From NCBI RefSeq assembly GCF_000797465.1, contig NZ_JSWG01000007.1, forward strand, positions 35,852 to 99,851: 64,000 nucleotides of DNA, written 5' to 3'. The notes below the pieces were generated by a model that was given only the letters and a program-made list of their open reading frames with translations, searched no databases and was not told the origin of the DNA. This document shows, in pieces, positions 20,047 to 29,987 of this stretch (the stretch's first letter is position 1; every line of letters begins with the position of its first letter). A program made the position numbers and the translations under genes. The stretch is from Psychroserpens jangbogonensis (GTDB taxonomy: Bacteria > Bacteroidota > Bacteroidia > Flavobacteriales > Flavobacteriaceae).

Positions 20047-21831
20047 TTAGTAATTCACATAAACCCATCCAACCATTGGTCGATAGTTAGAATCATTAAA
20101 ATTGATTACATAGAAATAGGTACCCACAGGAACTCGTTTACCATGGTTGTTAAGACCTCTATTAATTAAACCAAACCATCGTTTATCATTATGGCCTTCA
20201 AAAATTAGAGTGCCATACCTATTGAATATTTTTAATTCGTGATTTTCAAATACATCATAGAGCCCTTGAATATTAAACCAATCATTTGAGTTATCATTAT
20301 TAGGTGAAAAGCCTTGAGGAATAAATGGAGGACAGTTTTCAACTAAAACATCAAAAGCGTAAACATCATAGCAAGGAGGATTGTCAATTTTTGCATAAAT
20401 GGTCTGAGGGTTACTTGTATTGTTATAGTTTTCCGGAATAAGAATTTCATTGGTATCCAATTCTAAATCGAATAGACTTGTGTAAAAACTTATAGTGTTA
20501 GTTTGGTTGATGCCATTTGTCTCTATAACTTCAAATAGGTCGAAAACTGCTGAACTAAACCCTTCATTACAAGAGAGCATACTTGGTAATATTACTAAAG
20601 GAGGAACAATTAATAAATCTAGAACAGTTTCAAAGCTATTATTTGTTTCATTAATTTCAGTAACTGATCCATTACTCATACCATCATCATCTACAACAAG
20701 AGATAAGGTAAATGAATCACCTACGGTATCTGGTATTAATAGTGAAATAGTTCCAATTTCAAAGTCATTTATTTGAATTTCATTTTGTGTAATCGCTTGA
20801 CCAATTAATAAACTATTTGCATAAAATGCTATATCTGTATTGACTGGTAGAGGGTCTGTGCTATTCGTATTAAAAACAGTGTACTCAATATCTATGGTTC
20901 TGTCGCCACAGTTAATACTGTAATCATTAAGCATAATTGTAGCATCTGGTAGCTGACTGTTAAGAACTGTAATAATATTATTAATCATTACAAAATCTTG
21001 ACCAGAGGTAAGTTCTATAGTGGCTGCAGTATCACCTATTGTAATATTATTTTGAATATCGTAGACATCAATATCCATATTAAATAAATTGGAAGCTCCA
21101 GTAAAACTATTTGTTCCGTTAAAGGCATTATTGTTAGGATTTAATGGCGGATTTCCGATTAAATTCCCATTAATAGTTAATTGTTCATTTACTGCTAATC
21201 CTGCATCTCCTTCCCAAGCAACAAAACCAATTTTAGCGCCTTGATTGTCTAAAACATTTAAATTATCTAAAGTAACAGTTAAATTTGTTGGGACGCTTTG
21301 TAAACCATCGTAAACATTTAATTGATTTAAAGGAAGGCTGAGATCTTCATAAATGATTGTAATTGCCCAACCACCAAAATTTGTTCCAGTAGGACAGTAT
21401 GGACCAATAACTCCAGTAAGATCAAATTCAGAAATTGTGTACGCAGTACTACCTTGATCTTGAACGATGGTTGTAATATCTGCAAATGCAGCAAAGAAAA
21501 CTCTTATATCATCTAATGCATTACTAAAAGTTCTATCAGCCGAAACCTGAATTCCATTGACTTCAATATCAAAATCTCCAGTTCCCGATCCAGCCCAATA
21601 TAAATAGGCCGCTATAATGTTTTGATTGGTATTTAAAGAAAGATTAGCTGAAGATGAGGTGAGTATACTACAAGGCCCTAAAGTACCATTCTCAGCAGTA
21701 TTTAAGGTGTTTCCAATTGCAGTGTAGTCGAACCGACCATTATATTGCTGGAACAATTCAATATCTTGACCAAATAAAGCAAGTGGAGAAGCGTAAAGGA
21801 AAATGAAAATTACAAATTTGCCAAGCCTCAT
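20047..21831 (-). CDS. Gliding-motility-associated C-terminal domain protein (T9SS type B)
   Basis: This is a 594-aa protein with signal peptide 1-21 (ending ALFGQ). A ~250-aa beta-rich N-terminal domain with YLYWAGSGTG follows, then a CARDB-like domain (~295-405), a single CN-x-FDL repeat unit (~415-500) and the C-terminal CHU_C domain (PQGFSPNNDNSNDWF...IFNRYGTLIFEG). It is exported and surface-attached by T9SS. It differs from its neighbours in lacking the anchor-L domain and has the more usual 'FSPNNDN' version of the sorting domain. Upstream, the 1,134-aa gene ends 41 bp away, so co-transcription is possible. Confidence 0.85.
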   Translation of the reverse strand: MRLGKFVIFIFLYASPLALFGQDIELFQQYNGRFDYTAIGNTLNTAENGTLGPCSILTSSSANLSLNTNQNIIAAYLYWAGSGTGDFDIEVNGIQVSADRTFSNALDDIRVFFAAFADITTIVQDQGSTAYTISEFDLTGVIGPYCPTGTNFGGWAITIIYEDLSLPLNQLNVYDGLQSVPTNLTVTLDNLNVLDNQGAKIGFVAWEGDAGLAVNEQLTINGNLIGNPPLNPNNNAFNGTNSFTGASNLFNMDIDVYDIQNNITIGDTAATIELTSGQDFVMINNIITVLNSQLPDATIMLNDYSINCGDRTIDIEYTVFNTNSTDPLPVNTDIAFYANSLLIGQAITQNEIQINDFEIGTISLLIPDTVGDSFTLSLVVDDDGMSNGSVTEINETNNSFETVLDLLIVPPLVILPSMLSCNEGFSSAVFDLFEVIETNGINQTNTISFYTSLFDLELDTNEILIPENYNNTSNPQTIYAKIDNPPCYDVYAFDVLVENCPPFIPQGFSPNNDNSNDWFNIQGLYDVFENHELKIFNRYGTLIFEGHNDKRWFGLINRGLNNHGKRVPVGTYFYVINFNDSNYRPMVGWVYVNY

Positions 21832-21871
21832 TGCGAGTTGTTTTGTTAGGTGAATTTACACAATTTATTTT

Positions 21872-24800
21872 TTAGCGCTTTAAAGCAAAGTGACTTTTAA
21901 AAACTCGACCATCTTGAAGGGTTACAAAAAACCAATAATCACTAGAAGGCATATCATTACCATTATAAGTGCCATCCCAGCCAGCTCCTAGTGGATCAAT
22001 TTCCGCAAGAAGTTTTCCAAAACGATCAAAAATTAGGATTTGTGTATTGGGTTGAAATTGTTCTGAAAGACCTTTTACTTGCCAAAATGGATTGTACATA
22101 TCACCATCTGGTGTGAAAAATTTCGGAAATCCAATAACTGAAACTAATTCCTCAGAAATACCACAATCATTTTCTATATCACGAACATAAACGGTATGAA
22201 ATCCAAAGTCCACGTTGCTAAACACATTGCTTTCTTGATAAGGTCCGATAATGTTATCTAACGCATATTCATAAACACCTTCACCAGAAACAAACACAGA
22301 TATGGTATTGTTAGTTGAAGCATCAGTAATTTGAATATCAGTAATAACTGCAATATCTGAAGGTAAAACATTAATAGTTCTGTCTTTAAAACAACCATCA
22401 GTATTGGTAACGCGAACTGTGTAGGTTCCTGGTTCATTGACTTCAATTTCAAACATATCTTCACCAGTTGACCATTCGTAATAATAGTTATTAGGTATGT
22501 CATCAATTAGTCCACTTGTTAACGTTATGGTCTCAGGAAAATCATTTAAGCAATACAACAATTCTTCTTGGATCACAATATTTGGCAATTCAAAGACGGC
22601 TAATTCTATAGCACTAATGCCATAACAGGCATTCGCATTTTCAACACGAGCGTAAATGGTTTGGAAATACGGAATAGTATTAGTAAAGTTGGTACCTAAA
22701 GGATTATCTTCAATAAGTGCATCTTCGTAAGTTTCATAATACGTAAGATCTAGACCAGCTGGCAACCCATTTAAAATGAAATTTTCAGCATCAGAAAGAT
22801 TAAAGTTTACAAATCCATCTTCTGTACCATCGTCGTCACAGGATTCTAAAAAGGTATCGCTAGATGCAGTTGAACTTGCTTGAAGTGTGATTTCGGCAAT
22901 ATTGGTACAGCCAGTAACAGTATCTGTTACAAGTGCATAAATGATATGTGGATTGAAATAATTATCAAAGGAATCCGGATTAAGTTCATCTTCATCATTG
23001 TTTAAATCAACTAGAGATACATAAAAATTAATGGTTCTATTAGGAGCACTATTGGTAATGTCATTGAAAGCTTGATTAAGATCAAAGGTTGTAAACCCTT
23101 CAGGAATACCGTCTTCATCACATTGTAAAATGGTTGTATCAATAGCTTCTGGAGAATCGTTGATAGTAAAAATGAAAGAATCTGTTGAATAGCAATCTGT
23201 ATTTGCATTATTTTCAATACGAACAAATATCTCTTCAGTATATGCTATAGTATTAGTATAAAAATTTACTAGTTGACCTGTATTATCATCTGCATCTTGC
23301 TGTGTTGGGTGATATGTAATCGTATAAAGAGTTTCATCCTGTGCGCCTAAAATATTAGAACTAAAATCTGAAAATATTAAAGTTGTAAAACCATCCATAC
23401 TATTACCAGTGAAATCTGTATCACAAACAGTGAGATCATCTAATTGAGTAATTACAGGTGTAATAAATACACTTAGAGTAAATTCTGTAGTTTCATAACA
23501 GTTTGTGTTATTATTGTTATCTACTCTTGCATAAATAATTTGAGTAACATCAGTATTATTAAAGTCTCCTATAATTTCATTCTCATTTGCATCTGCATCT
23601 ATTTGAGTTGTAAAATAATGAACAGTAAAGTCATCAGGATTTTGTGTGTCTAATATTTGGGCATCTTGCATGGTAAAATCAAAAGTAGAAGTTTCAGTTT
23701 CATCACAAACTACGATATTGCTAGGTTGAGTCGCTGTTGGTATATCAAAAATGCCAACAACAGCTTCTCCTTCAATTGGACATTCACCATTGTTTTGTTC
23801 TATAAATACTTCATAAAAACCTGGAATATCAACAAATAATTCAAAGGTAGAACCTGGCAAAGGCAGTCCATCTCTAGTCCAAGCATAATCAGCTCCAGGA
23901 ATATCTTCTGCAAATAGCGTATAACTATCACCTGTACAGAGTTTTAATTCTGTTGTGCTAATGCCATTCTGAATGATATCAATTTGCGAATTGAATAAGG
24001 ATTGAATAAAAGGAGGTAGCCCAATCCGACTTCTGTTTTGGAAATTACCATTAACATCTAATAATACTCCTGTCTCATCGTAATCTGCAGCAGCTCCATC
24101 GGCTTCTGGGTTTTGAATAACTCCTATATAGCGTCCAGAATTTCCAGAATTTGAAAAATCAAATTGTGCTCTATAAATTCGTCTATCGATACCTAATTGT
24201 AGGGCAGCACCATTAATTGAATTAGATGAATGCACTGTCTGCTGTGAAGCAGGAATATCTATTGATTCTAAATCCCATTGCAAAATTCTACTTGAACCAT
24301 TTCCAGAGGCACCATCATTAACAGAGGCATAAACTTTTCTGTTTTCAGCTGAAAATTCAATTCCATAAGGGCTGTCATTATTTTGAGGTCCATATAATTC
24401 TAACGAATTTGAAACTATACCTGTATCATTATCAAAATCAAACAAATAAACACCTCCTGGTGCATCTGTACCTGGTGTTGTTCCAAAACCAAAGTGAGCT
24501 ACAGCTAATTTAGATCCATCTGGTGAAGCTTTTAAATAGCCCAATGAATTTCTACGATAGCCAGATATTTCTACAGAAGGTCCAACCGTTGATATAACCG
24601 GGTTTGTGTCTACACCAATTTCAGTTACTTTAAAGGCGTAAAATTTATCTATAAAATGACTAATTACCCAAAAAGATGAGCAATCGTCAGCTTTTACAGC
24701 TGTTATTTTTTCAGAACATTTATATTCTACTTGTAGTGGGTCAGTAATATCATACGTAATAAGTGGTATGTTTTTTTCTACTGGGTCAACATCACCTAAG

Positions 24801-25276
24801 CCACCATTTAAAGTAATATCCACTAGAGAATACGCAAGTCCGTCATTTACTCCATCATTTACAAAGTTTCCTGGAAAAGCAGATGTATTATCATGATGAG
24901 GTTCATCTACAGTAAAAATATAATACAAATTAGGATCTTGGGGTTTTGGTACGATTAATCCAGAAGACGTACTTGAGTCATCTCCCTTGAGTCCAGTTCC
25001 CAAAGCTACATTACCATTAGCCATAGGCAAATGATTAGAATTCCATACAGTTATACCATCAGAGTAAAATAATAAATCACCATTTGTATCAGAAATAGAA
25101 GTACAGCCTTCAAGTGTATTAATTTGACCATCAGTTACGGCAGTAACCGTTCCTGTTACAGCATCAAATCTTAAACCAGCATTTTGACCAAAGTACCAAT
25201 AGGACGCTTCTCGTTGTGCATAGGTAAATAAACTGCATAGCAGTATCAATAAAAATAGATAGGGTTTCTTTTTCAT
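21872..25276 (-). CDS. Beta-propeller-like surface protein with T9SS type-B sorting domain
   Basis: This is a 1,134-aa protein with signal peptide 1-20 (ending TYAQ). Residues ~22-440 form a WD40/YVTN-like propeller region (YWYFGQNAGLRFD, repeated blade-like strands and SPDGSKLAV). An Ig-like segment, four ~95-aa CD-x-DG-F-L units, another Ig-like segment and a type-B sorting domain (FFTPDGDMYNP...IFDRFGKL...SHFALKR) follow. The N-terminal propeller is a common head on flavobacterial CHU_C proteins whose ligands are unknown. It is probably first of the two-gene unit with the 594-aa protein. Confidence 0.87.
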   Translation of the reverse strand: MKKKPYLFLLILLCSLFTYAQREASYWYFGQNAGLRFDAVTGTVTAVTDGQINTLEGCTSISDTNGDLLFYSDGITVWNSNHLPMANGNVALGTGLKGDDSSTSSGLIVPKPQDPNLYYIFTVDEPHHDNTSAFPGNFVNDGVNDGLAYSLVDITLNGGLGDVDPVEKNIPLITYDITDPLQVEYKCSEKITAVKADDCSSFWVISHFIDKFYAFKVTEIGVDTNPVISTVGPSVEISGYRRNSLGYLKASPDGSKLAVAHFGFGTTPGTDAPGGVYLFDFDNDTGIVSNSLELYGPQNNDSPYGIEFSAENRKVYASVNDGASGNGSSRILQWDLESIDIPASQQTVHSSNSINGAALQLGIDRRIYRAQFDFSNSGNSGRYIGVIQNPEADGAAADYDETGVLLDVNGNFQNRSRIGLPPFIQSLFNSQIDIIQNGISTTELKLCTGDSYTLFAEDIPGADYAWTRDGLPLPGSTFELFVDIPGFYEVFIEQNNGECPIEGEAVVGIFDIPTATQPSNIVVCDETETSTFDFTMQDAQILDTQNPDDFTVHYFTTQIDADANENEIIGDFNNTDVTQIIYARVDNNNNTNCYETTEFTLSVFITPVITQLDDLTVCDTDFTGNSMDGFTTLIFSDFSSNILGAQDETLYTITYHPTQQDADDNTGQLVNFYTNTIAYTEEIFVRIENNANTDCYSTDSFIFTINDSPEAIDTTILQCDEDGIPEGFTTFDLNQAFNDITNSAPNRTINFYVSLVDLNNDEDELNPDSFDNYFNPHIIYALVTDTVTGCTNIAEITLQASSTASSDTFLESCDDDGTEDGFVNFNLSDAENFILNGLPAGLDLTYYETYEDALIEDNPLGTNFTNTIPYFQTIYARVENANACYGISAIELAVFELPNIVIQEELLYCLNDFPETITLTSGLIDDIPNNYYYEWSTGEDMFEIEVNEPGTYTVRVTNTDGCFKDRTINVLPSDIAVITDIQITDASTNNTISVFVSGEGVYEYALDNIIGPYQESNVFSNVDFGFHTVYVRDIENDCGISEELVSVIGFPKFFTPDGDMYNPFWQVKGLSEQFQPNTQILIFDRFGKLLAEIDPLGAGWDGTYNGNDMPSSDYWFFVTLQDGRVFKSHFALKR

Positions 25277-25412
25277 TTTAGTAATAGCAATTTACTTAAT
25301 CAACTAACAATAATATAACAGCTTTTAGGCTAAAATTACTACCTAAAATTAGATTAAAGGCAGAACTTTAACATAAATCTATATTAAGGGAATAGCTGAA
25401 TGTATAAAGATA

Positions 25413-26237
25413 TTACAAATCTCTCTTTTTTAATAACCTGTACGATAAAAAGATAAAAAGCGCAGTCCAACCCATAACAATTACAATTTCGTACCAATGA
25501 ACTGCGAAGTCATAAAGAAATTCTTGTCCGTTAGGAGCTTTTGAAATTGCGATTCTTTGAAATGGTTGATCAATAAGCTTGTACATAGATTTCAAAGGGA
25601 AGAAATTCTGAATTTTTTCAGCAATATCAGCATTTGCCTGCCAAGTTATCAAACCAAAAATAATCCACTCTAATATATATAGCACGAATAAAAATGCTAA
25701 AGCGAAAGCAGAACGCTTTACTAACATTCCTAAAAACAGACATAAACTAAAGAAGCCTACGAGTTTCAAGAAGTAAGCAAATAAAAATTCTGTTTCTCTA
25801 AAAATTAAACTGACTTCATTAATACTTGAATAATATAAACCAATACATAAACAAATAATGAAGATTAAAAATGTAGCGATTGCCGAAAAGAAAACAATTG
25901 TATAAAATTTAGACAATATGAATTCTTTCTTACTAAGACCATCAATAAGGTTCTGTTTTATTGTTTTATTGCTGTATTCGTTACCAATCATACTCACCAC
26001 AACAATAGCGAAAAAGAACTTAAACTGTGATGCAAAAAATGTAGTAATATGCCATACAATTGGGAAATTGAAAAGCCCGTAATGTCCTAATTCTAAGGTG
26101 AAAAAGCCAAAAAAGTCAATACGTAATGATGATAATATAATGACAAAAAATGGAAGTACGAATGAAATAAATATCAAAACTTTACTCGCTCTATTGAGTA
26201 ATAATTTTTGCAATTCTAGTTGTAAAAGTCTTAACAT
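25413..26237 (-). CDS. ABC transporter permease (ABC-2 type)
   Basis: This is a 274-aa protein with six predicted membrane segments (roughly residues 17-38, 60-82, 105-127, 150-180, 182-200, 245-265). The central IGNEYSNKTIKQNLIDGL motif is typical of ABC-2 permeases of the gliding/GldF-like or multidrug type. It follows the ATPase gene by 48 bp and is presumably its membrane partner in the inner membrane. The substrate is unknown, and no accessory third gene is visible. Confidence 0.87.
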   Translation of the reverse strand: MLRLLQLELQKLLLNRASKVLIFISFVLPFFVIILSSLRIDFFGFFTLELGHYGLFNFPIVWHITTFFASQFKFFFAIVVVSMIGNEYSNKTIKQNLIDGLSKKEFILSKFYTIVFFSAIATFLIFIICLCIGLYYSSINEVSLIFRETEFLFAYFLKLVGFFSLCLFLGMLVKRSAFALAFLFVLYILEWIIFGLITWQANADIAEKIQNFFPLKSMYKLIDQPFQRIAISKAPNGQEFLYDFAVHWYEIVIVMGWTALFIFLSYRLLKKRDL

Positions 26238-26285
26238 GATGGGTTGGTTTTATTCTGAATGAATTCAGTTACGATTGATTGATGA

Positions 26286-27179
26286 TTAGTTGTCAGTAAG
26301 TTGTAAAAATTGTTCTTCTAAACTTTCTTTACGTTTTACGAGGTGTGATAACACGATCCCTTTTTCAAACATGAGTGTGTTAAAAGCAGGAGCATCCATA
26401 GATTCATTTAAAAACGCAGTAATAAGTTGGTCTTCAATTTTTATAGTACCGAATGATGCATCGTTCTCAAGAACTTTAATTAATTCGTCATGTTTTTGAG
26501 CCTTTAATTCAAAAAAGCCATGACTAGAAATCATTTCATCTACGCGACCTGAATAGAGTTTCTCTCCTTTACGCAATACCACAACATGTGAACATACTTT
26601 TTCAACTTCATCTAATAGGTGAGAGGCAAGAAGTATCGTTGTGCCTTTACTAGCAATTTGTTTTATAATCGCTCTAATTTGATGAATTCCTTGAGGATCA
26701 AGTCCGTTTGTAGGTTCATCAAGAATTAATATTTCCGGTTCATTAAGCAGTGCTGAGGCAATGGCTAAACGTTGTTTCATACCTAAAGAATAGGTTCTGA
26801 ATTTGTGATCTTTTCTATCTAATAAACCAACGACTTCTAACTTTTCAGTTATTTTACTTTTATCAACACCTTTAATTTTACAGACGAGTTTTAAATTTTG
26901 CTCGGCAGTCATATATGGATAAAAGTTTGGACGCTCAATAATAGCTCCAACTTTCTTTAAAGCGTCATGAGTAGATGTATTACCATCAAACCAATGAAAG
27001 CCTCCTTGAGTTGCGTTTACAACATTTAAAACAATGCCTAAAGTTGTTGATTTACCACTTCCATTAGGACCTAAAATACCGTAAACATTTCCTTTGTTTA
27101 TAGTGAATGATAAGTCTTTTACAGCAGTGAGGTACCCAAATTTTTTGGTAAGATTGTTAATGGTTAGTATAGATTCCAA
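26286..27179 (-). CDS. ABC transporter ATP-binding protein
   Basis: This is a 297-aa ATPase. Walker A is GPNGSGKST (~38-46), the signature is YSLGMKQRL (~134-142), Walker B is ILILDEPTNGLD (~154-165) and the H-loop is LLASHLLDEVE. A ~90-aa C-terminal extension of the kind seen in bacitracin/antibiotic-export (BcrA-like) ATPases ends the protein. The start is TTG at 27179, placed directly before the first conserved strand. It pairs with the downstream permease to make an exporter of unknown substrate. Confidence 0.88.
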   Translation of the reverse strand: MESILTINNLTKKFGYLTAVKDLSFTINKGNVYGILGPNGSGKSTTLGIVLNVVNATQGGFHWFDGNTSTHDALKKVGAIIERPNFYPYMTAEQNLKLVCKIKGVDKSKITEKLEVVGLLDRKDHKFRTYSLGMKQRLAIASALLNEPEILILDEPTNGLDPQGIHQIRAIIKQIASKGTTILLASHLLDEVEKVCSHVVVLRKGEKLYSGRVDEMISSHGFFELKAQKHDELIKVLENDASFGTIKIEDQLITAFLNESMDAPAFNTLMFEKGIVLSHLVKRKESLEEQFLQLTDN

Positions 27180-27298
27180 AGTTGATTGATTTTTTTACTA
27201 AAAAAGATTCAGTAATGGTTGATTATAAAAGTAAGACGACATTGACTTTGTTTTGTTACAATGTCGACTTAATTATTAAATTCAATAACCGAAATTTT

Positions 27299-27829
27299 TT
27301 AATTCCAGTTTTCGTCAAAATCTAAATCATTGTATTCCTCAGAATCCAATTCATCATCCAATTCATCATCAAATTCATCTTTATAGTCATCAAGTTTTTC
27401 TGCTACAAAAGTTTTTTCAGGAGCAGAGTCAGGAATTTGTCCGAAAACAAACATTAGGTTTGGGTAATCAGTACCTTCAGCTTCTTCAGCAATTTCAGCA
27501 AGTTCTACTAAAAAGGTCCACATATTCATGAAATCGTAAACATAAATCAATTTTGTTTGCGATTGACTTACTACCTTGTTTAAAGCAGTTTCACTCATTA
27601 ATCTTACAGATGAATTACCTTCACTTACATCAAACATAGAAATTTCTTCACCTTGATCCCATTCTTCATTACTAAGATAAAAAGACGCCATTTCTAAGCC
27701 ACCAAATCCAAACGATTGGGTAATGGCATTATGCAAGTCTTCAAGCGAATCTGTTTCACGAATTTCTATATCGCGAAAAACATCTTCTTTAGTATCGTTA
27801 TCAAGTATAACTCTAAATCTGTATATCAT
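27299..27829 (-). CDS. Plasmid pRiA4b ORF-3-like protein
   Basis: This is a 176-aa protein. Residues ~1-140 match the pRiA4b ORF-3 domain (PF07929) by the pattern YRFRVIL...TDSLEDLHNAITQSFGF and DMWTF-like strands. The last ~35 residues are almost entirely acidic (runs of D and E). The family is common but functionally unassigned. The start codon lies only 4 bp beyond a near-perfect promoter, so translation may be leaderless. It is downstream of and co-directional with the ctaA-like gene, whose stop is 15 bp away, but has its own promoter inside that gene's end. Confidence 0.83.
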   Translation of the reverse strand: MIYRFRVILDNDTKEDVFRDIEIRETDSLEDLHNAITQSFGFGGLEMASFYLSNEEWDQGEEISMFDVSEGNSSVRLMSETALNKVVSQSQTKLIYVYDFMNMWTFLVELAEIAEEAEGTDYPNLMFVFGQIPDSAPEKTFVAEKLDDYKDEFDDELDDELDSEEYNDLDFDENWN

Positions 27830-27833
27830 GTTG

Positions 27834-27865
27834 CAAAAGTAAATTATTTACAGAAACGATGCAAA
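27834..27865 (-). promoter_or_regulatory. Near-consensus promoter TTTG-N20-TACTTTTG
   Basis: On the minus strand TTTG (27865-27862), exactly 20 bp, then TACTTTTG (27841-27834), a full match to the Bacteroidota -33/-7 pattern. The start codon of the pRiA4b-like gene begins at 27829, within a few bases of the predicted transcription start. The promoter overlaps the last codons of the upstream ctaA-like gene. Confidence 0.65.
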
Positions 27866-28860
27866 GTAAATGTCATTGCTGTTAGCAATAAAAAAGCACC
27901 AACCTGATGAGCTACTCCTAGCCAAACTGGAACGGCATAGATAATTGTCAAAACACCCAATAAAAACTGAATGCCAACCATAATTAATAAGGCATTAATA
28001 CCATACAATTGGTTATTAGTAAGAATTAATCGTTTTGCTCGATACCAAATGAATAGTATAATTGCAACTACCAAATATGCTAAGGTTCTGTGTACAAATT
28101 GAACGCCACTTTTTCCTTCAATAAAATTTTTATATAACGGACTTTGTTCAATGTATACGGTTTCGTGCATAAATTTGCCGTCACTCATCAGTGGCCAATG
28201 ATTATGCATTATTCCTGCATCTAAGCCAGCTACAAAAGCACCATACACAATTTGGAGGATTAGTATCCCTAAACCAAATCTTATGATGTTTCTCACTCCT
28301 TTATCAATGTCTTTTTTGATTGGGAATATCAAATCTAAAGCGACCCAAAACGTATATGCAACGGTTATAAAGGCAGTTGTTAAATGCATTGCCAATCGAT
28401 AATGACTTACATCTGGATTGTCAACTAATCCACTTTTAACCATATACCAACCTAAGAAGCCCTGGAAGCCACCTAAACAAAGCAAAACAATCGCTTTTTT
28501 AATTGTTGGTTTTGATATTTGCTTGGTTATTAAAAAGAATATAAAAGGAAGTAAGAATACCAAACCTATAAACCTACCAATAACACGATGAATCCATTCC
28601 CAGAAGTAAATGTCTTTAAAGTCCTGAAGGTCGAAATGCGTATTTAGTTTTTGATATTCTGGATATTGTTTATACAATTCGAAAGCATCATTCCATTCAA
28701 CCTCATTCATAGGAGGAATGGTTCCAGAAATTAATTTGTAGTTAGAAATTGATAATCCAGAATGAGTTAGCCTTGTAATACCACCTACAATGACCATTAT
28801 AAAAATCAATACACAACCTGTGAATAACCAATAGATAACTCTTTTGTTGTCCTTTTTCAT
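27844..28860 (-). CDS. ctaA: Heme A synthase, COX15/CtaA family
   Basis: This is a 338-aa integral membrane protein with about eight helices. It opens with a conserved GGITRLTHSGLSI loop (residues ~26-38), a signature of COX15/CtaA, which oxidises the C8 methyl of heme O to give heme A for cytochrome oxidase. Paired-histidine motifs are visible in both halves: WIHRVIGRFIG near 88-98, HLTTAF, QFVHRTLAYL near 255 and AHQVGAFLL near 318. Length is normal for type-2 (COX15-like) enzymes. No cytochrome oxidase genes are nearby. Confidence 0.9.
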   Translation of the reverse strand: MKKDNKRVIYWLFTGCVLIFIMVIVGGITRLTHSGLSISNYKLISGTIPPMNEVEWNDAFELYKQYPEYQKLNTHFDLQDFKDIYFWEWIHRVIGRFIGLVFLLPFIFFLITKQISKPTIKKAIVLLCLGGFQGFLGWYMVKSGLVDNPDVSHYRLAMHLTTAFITVAYTFWVALDLIFPIKKDIDKGVRNIIRFGLGILILQIVYGAFVAGLDAGIMHNHWPLMSDGKFMHETVYIEQSPLYKNFIEGKSGVQFVHRTLAYLVVAIILFIWYRAKRLILTNNQLYGINALLIMVGIQFLLGVLTIIYAVPVWLGVAHQVGAFLLLTAMTFTLHRFCK

Positions 28861-28898
28861 TTTCTATTTTTATCTAGCATCCATCTAAATTATCAGAC

Positions 28899-29462
28899 TT
28901 ATGCTTTTATTTTTTTTAATATTTGTCTCGCTCTAGCTTTATAACCTGCACTCTGCGTTTGATAATCTCTCTCTAATATCAATACTAATTCAGGATGAAT
29001 CCAATCAATGTTATTTCCTAACAAAAACAACGTATTCATTGCATAAGCTTTAGGAGCAATTTTCTCATCATTAATCATCCAATCAAAACAAGATTCAACA
29101 ATTTTTTCTTTATGTTTTGAATTTAAGGACATTTGAATACTATTAATTGATTTGGAGTAATAGGCTTTGACTAGATATTCACAAACTTTAGCCACTGGTC
29201 TTACAGCAGAATCTAAATGAACCTTATGAATGCTTTCAGTAAATCTATCCAAATATGGAATAATAGCTTCTAACTTTTCACCACACATAAACTCAAAAAC
29301 CCAAGCAGCACGACAAGATACCTTATCGTCAACACTAAATAATATATCCATTAATTCTGGAATAAGTTTAGGTTGCGAGATTACTAAATTGGCATAGTAG
29401 AGGCGCTTCTCTCGCGAATGGTTGACGTAATTTAATTCGTTGTAAAGTTGTGCAGTTGTCAA
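28899..29462 (-). CDS. Small HEAT-repeat-like hypothetical protein
   Basis: This is a 187-aa, all-helical protein with a repeating pattern of ~35-aa amphipathic helix pairs (LIPELMDILFSVDDKVSCRA, FDWMINDEKIAPKAYAMNTL), like HEAT/armadillo repeats. There is no signal peptide. Database entries for similar flavobacterial proteins are often mislabelled adenylosuccinate lyase because they neighbour purB, and nothing here supports that enzyme. The start is TTG at 29462, divergent from the haem-binding protein gene 39 bp away. Confidence 0.75.
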   Translation of the reverse strand: MTTAQLYNELNYVNHSREKRLYYANLVISQPKLIPELMDILFSVDDKVSCRAAWVFEFMCGEKLEAIIPYLDRFTESIHKVHLDSAVRPVAKVCEYLVKAYYSKSINSIQMSLNSKHKEKIVESCFDWMINDEKIAPKAYAMNTLFLLGNNIDWIHPELVLILERDYQTQSAGYKARARQILKKIKA

Positions 29463-29501
29463 TCCTTTTTTTTAATTTTAAGCATTACAAAAATAATCAA
29501 A

Positions 29502-29975
29502 ATGAAACTCATAAAAAAGATACTCCTAGCTTTACTTATTGTATTTATTGTAGCACAATTCTTCGGACCAGATAAGAATGAAGGTGATTATGCTTCAATT
29601 GAATCTTTTATTGCAGAAACAAAACCTTCGCCAGAAGTCAAAAGCATATTGAAAGAATCGTGTTTTGATTGCCATAGTAGTGTCACACGTTATCCTTGGT
29701 ACAATAATATTACTCCTGTCAATTATTGGCTTGAAGATCATATTAAGCACGGAAAAGGACACTTTAATGTTTCTAAGTGGGATAAGTACAAAACTAAAAA
29801 GAAAGACCACAAACTCGACGAGTTAATTGAAATGGTTGAAGAAAAAGAAATGCCATTAAACTCTTATACATGGACACATTCTGAAGCTAAATTGACAGAT
29901 GCTCAAATTAAGGCTGTTATCGATTGGGCAAAAGGAGTGAGAGCTACTTATGCTGCTGAACTTTCTAAAGATTAG
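29502..29975 (+). CDS. Haem-binding domain protein (CxxCH)
   Basis: The protein is 157 aa from ATG 29502 (MKLIKKILLALLIVFIV). The longer frame from 29448 prefixes a run without a better signal. An N-terminal hydrophobic segment is followed by a periplasmic domain with CFDCHSS near residue 55, a c-type haem attachment motif, then the conserved YPWYNNITPVNYWLEDHI stretch of the bacterial Haem_bd domain. It is probably a periplasmic, membrane-tethered mono-haem protein. The electron partner is unknown. The glycosyltransferase gene starts 12 bp after the stop. Confidence 0.85.
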   Translation: MKLIKKILLALLIVFIVAQFFGPDKNEGDYASIESFIAETKPSPEVKSILKESCFDCHSSVTRYPWYNNITPVNYWLEDHIKHGKGHFNVSKWDKYKTKKKDHKLDELIEMVEEKEMPLNSYTWTHSEAKLTDAQIKAVIDWAKGVRATYAAELSKD

Positions 29976-29987
29976 CGAATTTAAGCT

